Assembly: GCA_031287395.1 (NCBI GenBank)
Contig: JAITTA010000287.1
Location: 1 to 33,874 of the forward strand
From: Dysgonamonadaceae bacterium
GTDB taxonomy: Bacteria > Bacteroidota > Bacteroidia > Bacteroidales > Azobacteroidaceae
Direction: 5' to 3'
DNA: 33,874 nucleotides
Shown: positions 8,878 to 16,917 of the stretch, piece after piece
How positions within the stretch are numbered: position 1 is the stretch's first letter
Layout: each line of letters begins with the position of its first letter
Made by a program: the position numbers and the translations under genes
Notes under the pieces: model-generated
What the model was told of the DNA's origin: nothing
The model's database searches: none
The model's input: only the letters and a program-made list of their open reading frames with translations

Positions 8878-11634
8878 TTAGTTACTTTGAATTCCCGATT
8901 CTTTCAGAAATTCCAAAGGAGTTTGGCCGGTTATTTTTTTAAAGACATGGAAGAAAGAGCTTCGGGAATTGAATCCGCACTTTTCCGACAAAGCGGTCAA
9001 GGTATATTGATGGATTGAGTCGGTTTGAGCTTTTTTCTTGAATTCGGTTACGCGGTATTTATTGACGAAATCGGTAAAATTTGTTTTCAGGTTTTGATTC
9101 AGTACTTGAGATATCTTGGCCTGAGGATATTTTATGGCGGCGGAAGCATCGGCCAGTTTCAGTTTGGAGTTCAGATAGGGTTGTTCCCGCTCCATGTATT
9201 CGAGCAATGCGTTTCTGATCAGAATGGATTCTTCTTCTACCAATTTGGAATTTTGATATTTTTCGGAATGATCCATTCGTTTTTTTACAGGATCAACGAT
9301 TTTTTTCTTTAAATTACTTAACTTTATAAGTTGAATCCTGTAAAAATAAATTTCCGTCAAGATAATGAGGATGGAAATTCCTATCCAGAAATAAGTCGCA
9401 TAAGACTTTTTCTTGAGAATCAATATGTTTTTTTCCGGTTCGAGGCTGCCTGCTTTTCGTATATGAAGTTTGTATCTTCCCGGTTTCACATCGGTGTAAC
9501 TGATCTGGTTTTGTCCGATTAACCTATTCCAGGTGGAATCCTGTCCGTCCAATTTATATTCGTAAATTTCGGATTTGAGTATTCCGAAATCCAGACCGGA
9601 AAAACGGATATCCACGTTGTCCTGATTCGATTCGAGATGGATGATGGAGGTAAATTCGGGAGCATATTGTAAGGATGGAGTTCCGGGCTTTATTCTTTTT
9701 CCTCCGATATATACCGCTGTGACGACAATGGGTTTCTTTCCCGGATCTGTTTTGGGATTTTCCGGCGGCAGGGTATGCAATAATCCTTTTTCATTGGCCC
9801 ACCAAATGGTTCCTTCTTCGTCCTTTTGAACCGAATGGTTGAACAATAGGGCCGGTATTCCGTCGGTTAATGAGAAAAGAAAATAATTGCCGGTTTGTTT
9901 ATCAAAGCGGATTAATCCTTTTGCAGTTGAAATCCAGAGGTATCCGAAGTTGTCTTCTATCGTGCTGATGGCAAATATGTCCGGAAGCAAGTTTTTGTCC
10001 GTGTAGTGTTTTCCTGCGGACAATGATTTGTCGATCTGAACCAGACCGTTTTTTTCACTGCAAATCCAGATATCTCCCGAACTATCCTGGTAGAGGTGCC
10101 GGATCATTTTCAGATTCGGATTAAAACCGGCTGGAAAAATATCTTTCCGGATCGTTTGTGTCTTATTGTCGTATAGACAAACCCCTTCGGCCGTACCGAT
10201 CCATATCCGGTTGTCGGAATCACATAAAATACTATATACCAGGTTGTCTGTTAATCCCGAATCGGACGAAGTGTATTGTGTTATTTTCCCGGTATGGGGA
10301 TCGAAGCAGATGACCCCGCTCAATGTTCCGAACCAGATCCGTTTGTCTTTATCCGAAGTAAAAGAATAAAAGGAATTGTTCGTGAATAATTGTTCGTCTT
10401 TGAATTCGGACAAAGTCATTGTTTGAGGATTGAAAGTATATAATCCGCCACTGTATGTCCCGATTAGAAATTGATTGTTCCAGGGGAAAATACTCAGGAT
10501 GATGTTTGATTTCAAGACACGGGTATTTTCCGACGAAAAATTCCTGAAGACGGATTCTTTTTCCGAGATGAAGAAGAATCCGTTTCGTGTACCGATGATT
10601 TTCCGTCCGTCGTTCCCGATCCAGAAAGAACGGACATTCAAATCGAGCGTATTTAGTTTTCCGGGAAGAGAATAAACCCGGAAGATATCCCTTGAAATGA
10701 TATTATAATTTAAACCGGAAAAAAAAGTTCCGATCCAGAAAGTTTGATCGTCAAGTAGAAAAGAATAGATGGCATTTGAGCTGATGCTGTAAGGATTATT
10801 CGGATCGTGGGTGACGGAAGATACGGATTGGTTTTCCAAAGAGACTATTTTCAATCCGCCACCGTTTGTTCCTACGTATAATTTGTTTTGATGGAAGTTC
10901 AGATTCAGGATGCAATTGTTTCCCAGGTTCGTGAAACGGGTAAAAGTTTTGGATGGGATATCGAAAACAAGAACTCCCGTATTTTCGGAACCGATATAAA
11001 TTTTCGATCCTACCTGAATCAGGCAATAAAATTTGTTCAATATATTATTTGTGGGAGAATAGAGGTATTTTTCGTGTTTCCGGTGGTGGGGGTTATAATA
11101 AATCAATCCGTCGTCACTTGTTAACCAGCAATTGTCTCCGGAATCGATGATGATTCCCGTCAGATGTCCGGTACTGTTTATTTCGGTTTTTTCGATGGAA
11201 TTTTCTTTTTGGGTAAACAGACCATGATCCGTGCAGATATAAAGAGTCTCTTTATGAAATTTCAAGGCGCGGACGGCAATAGGATTGATGCCCGGTAATT
11301 CGACTGTCCGGATGGAACCGGATTTTCTTGATAAGACTTTAAGTCCGAAGTTTGTTCCCACCCATAACCGGTTGGAGTCTGTTTCGCAGATTGTATAGAT
11401 GGTTTCATTATTAAAATCGGGATATACTTCCACATTGATCCCGTCGAAACGATTGAATCCGTTTTGTGTTCCCAACCAGATGAATCCGGCGGAATCCTTG
11501 TAAATAGCATTGATTGTATTATTGGAAAGCCCGTTATCCGTATTTATCGTGGTGAAATGTAAATCAGGGCCGAAAGAAGAAGCGGGAAATACATTTCCCG
11601 AAAACATAAATAAAAGAAAAATTATTTTTCTCAT
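8878..11634 (-). CDS. Membrane sensor with two-component-type propeller and AraC DNA-binding domain, no kinase
   Basis: The 918-residue protein looks like a hybrid two-component regulator with its middle removed. After a signal peptide come many propeller repeats (FIWLGTQNGFNRFDG, IWFGTLSGVICFDP, IWIGTAEGVCLYD), a Y_Y_Y domain ending near residue 733, one membrane helix at about 749-768, a short linker, and a C-terminal AraC-type helix-turn-helix (about 820-913, LTALSEKCGFNSRSSFFHVF). There is no histidine kinase, phosphoacceptor His or receiver domain, and the length is well below the roughly 1,300-1,400 residues of full hybrids. It should therefore sense a glycan fragment in the periplasm and bind DNA from the membrane directly. 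It is divergent from susC across 266 nt, so it is the likely PUL activator. Confidence 0.88.
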   Translation of the reverse strand: MRKIIFLLFMFSGNVFPASSFGPDLHFTTINTDNGLSNNTINAIYKDSAGFIWLGTQNGFNRFDGINVEVYPDFNNETIYTICETDSNRLWVGTNFGLKVLSRKSGSIRTVELPGINPIAVRALKFHKETLYICTDHGLFTQKENSIEKTEINSTGHLTGIIIDSGDNCWLTSDDGLIYYNPHHRKHEKYLYSPTNNILNKFYCLIQVGSKIYIGSENTGVLVFDIPSKTFTRFTNLGNNCILNLNFHQNKLYVGTNGGGLKIVSLENQSVSSVTHDPNNPYSISSNAIYSFLLDDQTFWIGTFFSGLNYNIISRDIFRVYSLPGKLNTLDLNVRSFWIGNDGRKIIGTRNGFFFISEKESVFRNFSSENTRVLKSNIILSIFPWNNQFLIGTYSGGLYTFNPQTMTLSEFKDEQLFTNNSFYSFTSDKDKRIWFGTLSGVICFDPHTGKITQYTSSDSGLTDNLVYSILCDSDNRIWIGTAEGVCLYDNKTQTIRKDIFPAGFNPNLKMIRHLYQDSSGDIWICSEKNGLVQIDKSLSAGKHYTDKNLLPDIFAISTIEDNFGYLWISTAKGLIRFDKQTGNYFLFSLTDGIPALLFNHSVQKDEEGTIWWANEKGLLHTLPPENPKTDPGKKPIVVTAVYIGGKRIKPGTPSLQYAPEFTSIIHLESNQDNVDIRFSGLDFGILKSEIYEYKLDGQDSTWNRLIGQNQISYTDVKPGRYKLHIRKAGSLEPEKNILILKKKSYATYFWIGISILIILTEIYFYRIQLIKLSNLKKKIVDPVKKRMDHSEKYQNSKLVEEESILIRNALLEYMEREQPYLNSKLKLADASAAIKYPQAKISQVLNQNLKTNFTDFVNKYRVTEFKKKAQTDSIHQYTLTALSEKCGFNSRSSFFHVFKKITGQTPLEFLKESGIQSN

Positions 11635-11655
11635 CCGTTACCTCTCATTTAATTA

Positions 11656-11686
11656 CAAAGTTAGTAAAATCATTTCAAATTTCAAA
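11656..11686 (-). promoter_or_regulatory. Promoter of the sensor/AraC gene
   Basis: Read on the minus strand, TTTG (11683-11686) is followed after exactly 19 nt by TAACTTTG (11656-11663). This fits the Bacteroidota consensus TTTG-N19-TAnnTTTG. The predicted start would leave a very short leader before the ATG at 11634. Confidence 0.6.
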
Positions 11687-11813
11687 TTCCGTCACAACGA
11701 AAACCGTTTATACCTTATCCAGAATCTCCTTCCCTCAACCGTTCAATTCGAAAAAAAAAATGAAAATAAGTCCAGAATTATTATTTTTAGACTAAAAAAT
11801 CCCGGAATAACAA

Positions 11814-11842
11814 TTGTTTTAACATTTATGCCCATACTTTTG
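11814..11842 (+). promoter_or_regulatory. Promoter of the susC-like PUL operon
   Basis: TACTTTTG at 11835-11842 matches TAnnTTTG exactly, and ATTG (TTG at 11814-11816) lies 18 nt upstream as a partial -33 box. The ATG of the SusC-like gene is at 11901. The region between this and the divergent promoter is where the AraC-type regulator would be expected to bind. Confidence 0.5.
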
Positions 11843-11900
11843 TCATCGTTACAACGAAAAATTGAAATCACAAATTCATTTATATTAATAAACATGATTT

Positions 11901-14900
11901 ATGAAGAAATTCACAATTAACTTATCCGGAAAATCCGTTTTGTTGGCTTTTCTGATGTTTTGCGGAGGAAGCTATTACAACGGATTTGTTTATGCTGATG
12001 AAAAAGGAGAAACGAGTATTTTTCAAGGAAACCTGAAAGTAACCGGCGTTTTGAAAGACACCGGTGGAGAACCGGTCATGGGAGTTTCCGTTACTGTGGT
12101 TGGTACCGGTCTCGGAACCACTTCCGACTTGGATGGTAAATTCCAGGTTACGGTACCTAACACCCAATCTAAACTGGAATTCCGATATCTGGGATTTGCA
12201 ACGAAAGTAATAACTGTCGGAAATCAGACAACTTTTGAAATCACGATGGAGGAGGATTCCAAACTGTTGGACGAGGTGGTCGTGATAGGATACGGTTCTT
12301 TGAAGCGCTCCGACCTGACGGGAGCCGTGAGTTCGGTCTCCATGCCGACTTTGCTGCTGAGTTCGCAGACCAATGCTTTCGGAGGAATGACGGGAACCGT
12401 ATCGGGAGTTAATATTATACGTAACAATAATAAACCGGGAGGTACGTATGATATTGTCGTCCGGGGATTAAGCTCCATTTCCGGGACCAATGCTCCGCTG
12501 GTGGTAATAGACGGGATCCCGGTTCCGGCTCAAGGTTCCGGGCAAACAGGTTTTACAACCGGGTTGGAAAGTATCAATCCGGATGATATTGAGAAAATAG
12601 ACATTCTGAAGGATGCTTCGTCAACGGCTATTTACGGTTCACGAGCTTCCAACGGCGTTATCATTGTTACCACCAAGCGGGGAAACCTTGGAAAACCGAA
12701 AGTGGCTTATTCGGGATATGCGGGCTGGAGAGAATATACCCATGTTCCGGAAATGATGTCGGGTGACGAATATGTACAGTTAGCCCGTGAAGCCGCCCGT
12801 GCACAGAATAATAATGTTTATAAACCCGATGAACAGGTTTTTACCGATCCGTCCGAACTTAAAGCCGTGCAGGATCATCATTATTATGATTGGCTGGGCG
12901 CTATTTCAAATCCGGCGCTTATTACAAATCATTCCCTTCAGGCTTCCGGAGGTACGGATGCCGCAAAATATGCGCTTTCGGGAGGATATTACTTCGAAGA
13001 CGGTATGGTGAATCCGCAAGATTTTACCCGTTATACTTTCCGGTCTGTTATGGATTTGAAATTATCGGAACATGTCACGTTCGGCGGGAGCATGTATTTG
13101 ACTCATACGATACGGAATACGGGTAACAGCGATTTGTTGCAGGATGCCCTCCGTATGCGTCCCACGCAACATCCCGAAAGTCTTGTCGATGGAAGTGAAA
13201 TGTGGAAGTATGCCAGTAACGGTTTGTTTAATCCGTTGACTACGAATCAAAATGAGTTCAATCAAACCAAAACTTCCAATATTTTTGTCAATGCATACCT
13301 TGCAGTCAATCCTGTAAAAGGACTTGAATTGAAATCCTCGTTTTCACCGAGATTACAGAAAGACATGATCGGACAATACCGGGGCAAATGGACTAAAGCT
13401 AATCAGGGAACAACAGCCGGAGCTACTAATAATTACCGCAAAAATGATTATACGGACTTCGTTTGGGATAATATTGCCAATTATAAATGGTCTAAAGGGA
13501 TTCATAACCTGGATATAACCGGCGTTTTCTCCATGCAGCAGAATGTGATGGAAGGGATATACGGACAATCCCAATACCTGACATTCAATTCCTTGTGGTA
13601 TAACTTGCAAGGAGGTTCTACCAATTCGGCTCAGTCGAGTTATACCCAATCCAGTCTGATGTCTTATCTGGCAAGGGTCAATTATACCTTATTGGATAAG
13701 TATCTGATTACGGCATCTATGCGTTATGACGGTTCTTCCAAACTGGCCGAGGGCAACAAATGGGGGTTGTTCCCATCGGCTGCCGTCGCATGGCGCCTTT
13801 CGGAAGAATCTTTCCTGATGGACCTGCGATGGCTGTCTAATCTGAAACTCCGGTTGAGCTACGGAGAAACCGGTAATGATTCCGTAAGCCCGTATTCTAC
13901 CGACGGACGGATTTCCGGCTCTCAATATATTGTAATCGGAGGTTCGGGAGTCGTAGGAAATGTCCCCAACAATCTTCGTAATACCAAATTGACATGGGAA
14001 CGATCGGCAGAATATAATCTTGGCCTCGATTTCGGATTATTCGATTCCCGTATTTCCGGAAATATTGATGTATATAACAGGCTTACCACGAATTTGATTA
14101 TGCCTAGATCGGTCCCTGCTACTACCGGTTATTCTTCCGTTACGGATAACGTCGGTTCGGTACGCAACAAAGGAATTGAAGTGACGGTGAACACTTTGAA
14201 TGTGAAGAGCGGCCGGTTTACCTGGCGTACAAACATCAATCTTGCTTACAACAAAAACGAAATTGTAGATCTGGTGTTCAAAGAAGATTTGGGAGCTTAT
14301 TCCGAACAATTGGAAGGAATGGTCGGAGATTTTAACAACAAATGGTTTATAGGACAACCAATAAAGATCAACTGGGCATACCAGACATTGGGGGTATGGC
14401 AGTTGGGAGAAGAAGCCGAAGCTTTGAAACACGGACTGAAACCCGGTAACTACCGCGTTAGGGATTTCAACGACGACGGAGTGATCAGCGCTAACAAAGA
14501 TCAGTTTCTTTATGGTCATCAAACTCCCGACTGGACAGGAGGTATGACCAATATGTTTAATTACGGAAATGTTGATTTTAGCGTCAATATGTATTTCCAG
14601 ACAGGTGCCAAGATAAGAAGTCAATTCTATGTGTCGTATGCTCTGGAAAACAATAATCAGAATTTCAATAACATGAAAAAAGATTATTGGACGCCGGAAA
14701 ATCCGACCAATGCTTCCGCTCAGCCTTCCAACATGGGTTCTTACCGTGGATCGGATGCTACGCATCTGATATTCGGTACGGATTTTCTGAAAGTTGGTTA
14801 TGTTACTCTGGGATACACGGTTCCTAAAAAAATCTTATCGAAAGCCGGACTGAATCAGTTCAGGTTCTACGCAACCATGCAGAACCCGTTTACGTTTACT

Positions 14901-14999
14901 TCATTCCCGGGTTTTGATCCGGGACAGCCGAACGCAAGTATTGGAACTACCGATATGATCACACGAAATATTATTTTTGGCCTCAATTTCTTATTTTAA
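11901..14999 (+). CDS. SusC/RagA-family TonB-linked glycan importer
   Basis: A 1,032-residue outer-membrane transporter that takes up oligosaccharides together with the SusD-like lipoprotein encoded 4 nt downstream. Visible parts are a signal peptide (about 1-32), a carboxypeptidase-regulatory-like domain (about 45-118, VTGVLKDTGGEPVMGVSVTV), the SusC hallmark DEVVVIGYG at 124-132, a plug with VVRGLSSISGTNAPLVVIDG and ILKDASSTAIYGSRASNGVI, and a long barrel ending in IIFGLNFLF. Start at 11901 is chosen over an out-of-frame ATG at 11894. There is no STN domain, so signalling through an anti-sigma factor is not expected; regulation is more likely through the divergent sensor/AraC protein. First gene of the PUL operon. 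Confidence 0.95.
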   Translation: MKKFTINLSGKSVLLAFLMFCGGSYYNGFVYADEKGETSIFQGNLKVTGVLKDTGGEPVMGVSVTVVGTGLGTTSDLDGKFQVTVPNTQSKLEFRYLGFATKVITVGNQTTFEITMEEDSKLLDEVVVIGYGSLKRSDLTGAVSSVSMPTLLLSSQTNAFGGMTGTVSGVNIIRNNNKPGGTYDIVVRGLSSISGTNAPLVVIDGIPVPAQGSGQTGFTTGLESINPDDIEKIDILKDASSTAIYGSRASNGVIIVTTKRGNLGKPKVAYSGYAGWREYTHVPEMMSGDEYVQLAREAARAQNNNVYKPDEQVFTDPSELKAVQDHHYYDWLGAISNPALITNHSLQASGGTDAAKYALSGGYYFEDGMVNPQDFTRYTFRSVMDLKLSEHVTFGGSMYLTHTIRNTGNSDLLQDALRMRPTQHPESLVDGSEMWKYASNGLFNPLTTNQNEFNQTKTSNIFVNAYLAVNPVKGLELKSSFSPRLQKDMIGQYRGKWTKANQGTTAGATNNYRKNDYTDFVWDNIANYKWSKGIHNLDITGVFSMQQNVMEGIYGQSQYLTFNSLWYNLQGGSTNSAQSSYTQSSLMSYLARVNYTLLDKYLITASMRYDGSSKLAEGNKWGLFPSAAVAWRLSEESFLMDLRWLSNLKLRLSYGETGNDSVSPYSTDGRISGSQYIVIGGSGVVGNVPNNLRNTKLTWERSAEYNLGLDFGLFDSRISGNIDVYNRLTTNLIMPRSVPATTGYSSVTDNVGSVRNKGIEVTVNTLNVKSGRFTWRTNINLAYNKNEIVDLVFKEDLGAYSEQLEGMVGDFNNKWFIGQPIKINWAYQTLGVWQLGEEAEALKHGLKPGNYRVRDFNDDGVISANKDQFLYGHQTPDWTGGMTNMFNYGNVDFSVNMYFQTGAKIRSQFYVSYALENNNQNFNNMKKDYWTPENPTNASAQPSNMGSYRGSDATHLIFGTDFLKVGYVTLGYTVPKKILSKAGLNQFRFYATMQNPFTFTSFPGFDPGQPNASIGTTDMITRNIIFGLNFLF

Positions 15000-15003
15000 T
15001 TAA

Positions 15004-16839
15004 ATGCATACGACAATGAAATCAAATAAGTTTATTCACATCATTATTTTTGTTCTATTCGTCCGGATGTTGACTTCCTGTTCGGGTTTCCTCGATGAGG
15101 TGAACTATTCGAGCCAGTCTGCCGAGACTTATTATGCCACTCAACCGGGATATGAAAGTTTGGTCAACGGTTGTTACGCTTCGCTGAAGGATGTTTACAA
15201 TTCGCTGGATTATTTCTTCCTGGCGCAAATAGGTACCGACTTGGGGACACAAAGCTCCACGACAAGCATTTCTCCGGTCAATGCCTATACTTTGCAATAC
15301 GATGCCAATCAAGGGAATGTGTCTTCCTTGTGGAATAACCTCTATAGAGGGTTGAAGAATTTTAATGCGGCCATTACTCGCGCTTCAAAAGTGATCACTT
15401 CCGGTCCGGAAGGAATGAACGCTTCTCTCCTGGAGCAACGTGTGGCCGAAATGAAAGCGCTCAGGGCGTTATATCTTTTCGAGATTATCCGGAATTGGGG
15501 GCAGGCGCCTCTCATTACGGAAGAATATATGGCTCCGGTTACTACTGCTAAGTATAACACCGAACAGGAATTTTACGAACAAATTCTTTCGGATCTCAGC
15601 GACGCCAATCTGGAACTGTTACCCTGGAAACAAACCGGAGGCAATTATGGACGGGTGTCGAGGGCTGCCGGTAAACACCTTCGCGCCTTGGTTTATCTGA
15701 CTCGCGGATATTCTCCGGCAGCTGTTTCAGATGATTTCAAAAAAGCTTATAATGATGCTGTCGAAGTATTTAATAATTCCGGACATAAATTATTGGACGA
15801 TTACATGATGGTTCACCGCCAGGCCAATCAGACGAACGACGAGATCCTATTCAGTCTGGGGTTTGCCAATCAGGCCAATTACAATACCAATGCATGGCCT
15901 AAATTCTATCTGTTCCCTTATAGAGAAGGTTATCTCGGATTGTCGAAATCCAATATTTACAGCAATGATTGGGCCACCGTAATGCCTACCAAATGGGCTT
16001 ATATGCAATTCGACTGGATGAAAGACCGCCGTGCGTCGGTGACTTTCATGAGTCCTTTGAATTCTAATCCGGCTACTTCCACCAATGGTAATCAGTACGG
16101 ACAAAATTTCTTTCAATGTACGAGTGCTGTGGCCGGTAAGTTCGCTCTTGGAGACACCTGCCTCTATTTCCCTGTTCCGACGGATACTAAATTCCGTTTC
16201 TGGACGCAGACGGATAAAGAGGCGCAGTCGACAGGAGAACATCCTTATGTAGTGTATAATTACCCTTCCGGAGACCCGGCGGATATGTCGCCGGTTGTCG
16301 GAGAAAACGACTACTTCATCAACGGATACCAGGCTTCAAGCGGATTTTCGCGTGCCTGGAACCCGGTCTGGAAATTCAAAGATAACAACACTACATATAG
16401 TGAAGGAAATGCCAATACAGGTACTCGTAATATCTATATCTTTCGTTTGGCAGAGACCTGCCTGATTGCCGCCGAGGCTGCCGTAAAGAGTAATGATAAT
16501 GCAAATGCTTTACTGTGGATTAACAAAGTGCGTAGCCGTGCTTCCGTCAATGCTCCTCAAGCCGGATTGCCCGGCTATACGGGTACGCTGACAATAGATG
16601 ATATCCTGGACGAAAGAGGCCGTGAACTGTTGGGAGAGGGTTCGCGCTGGAACGATTTGCAACGTACGGGCCGGTTGCCTGTGCTGACAATTAAATATAA
16701 TTGGGATTTACGGAATATCGGGACAACACTTCTTACGCAAGAATCGTTTAAAAGTAAATTCAACCGGCGTCCTATACCTATTGATTGGCTGAATTCCCTT
16801 TCTAACGGACAGGAGCTTGGCAATAATCCCGGATGGTGA
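15004..16839 (+). CDS. SusD/RagB-family surface glycan-binding lipoprotein
   Basis: A 611-residue lipoprotein that forms the lid of the SusC channel and captures oligosaccharides at the cell surface. Signal peptide with lipobox MLTSC (Cys26), then the SusD start GFLDEVNYSSQSAETYY, TPR-like helices (RALYLFEIIRNWGQAPLI) and the conserved C-terminal part with IYIFRLAETCLIAAEAAV, WINKVRSRA and ILDERGRELLGEGSRWNDLQRTG. Written without breaks, these are ordinary full-length family features. An in-frame ATG at 15016 would give a tidier signal peptide (MKSNKF) and may be the real start. It is co-transcribed with the SusC gene. Confidence 0.94.
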   Translation: MHTTMKSNKFIHIIIFVLFVRMLTSCSGFLDEVNYSSQSAETYYATQPGYESLVNGCYASLKDVYNSLDYFFLAQIGTDLGTQSSTTSISPVNAYTLQYDANQGNVSSLWNNLYRGLKNFNAAITRASKVITSGPEGMNASLLEQRVAEMKALRALYLFEIIRNWGQAPLITEEYMAPVTTAKYNTEQEFYEQILSDLSDANLELLPWKQTGGNYGRVSRAAGKHLRALVYLTRGYSPAAVSDDFKKAYNDAVEVFNNSGHKLLDDYMMVHRQANQTNDEILFSLGFANQANYNTNAWPKFYLFPYREGYLGLSKSNIYSNDWATVMPTKWAYMQFDWMKDRRASVTFMSPLNSNPATSTNGNQYGQNFFQCTSAVAGKFALGDTCLYFPVPTDTKFRFWTQTDKEAQSTGEHPYVVYNYPSGDPADMSPVVGENDYFINGYQASSGFSRAWNPVWKFKDNNTTYSEGNANTGTRNIYIFRLAETCLIAAEAAVKSNDNANALLWINKVRSRASVNAPQAGLPGYTGTLTIDDILDERGRELLGEGSRWNDLQRTGRLPVLTIKYNWDLRNIGTTLLTQESFKSKFNRRPIPIDWLNSLSNGQELGNNPGW

Positions 16840-16917
16840 AACTCCAATCCTGTAGGAACTTAAAATTTTATGCCCTTACGGGGAGTCATTTTTACTGATA
16901 ATTATTAAAATACAGAT

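Noticed and set aside
11510..11920. Open frame of 136 codons across the divergent promoter region
   Set aside because: It overlaps the start of the sensor gene on the other strand and the SusC start, contains both promoters, and its protein has no family resemblance; it is a chance frame.
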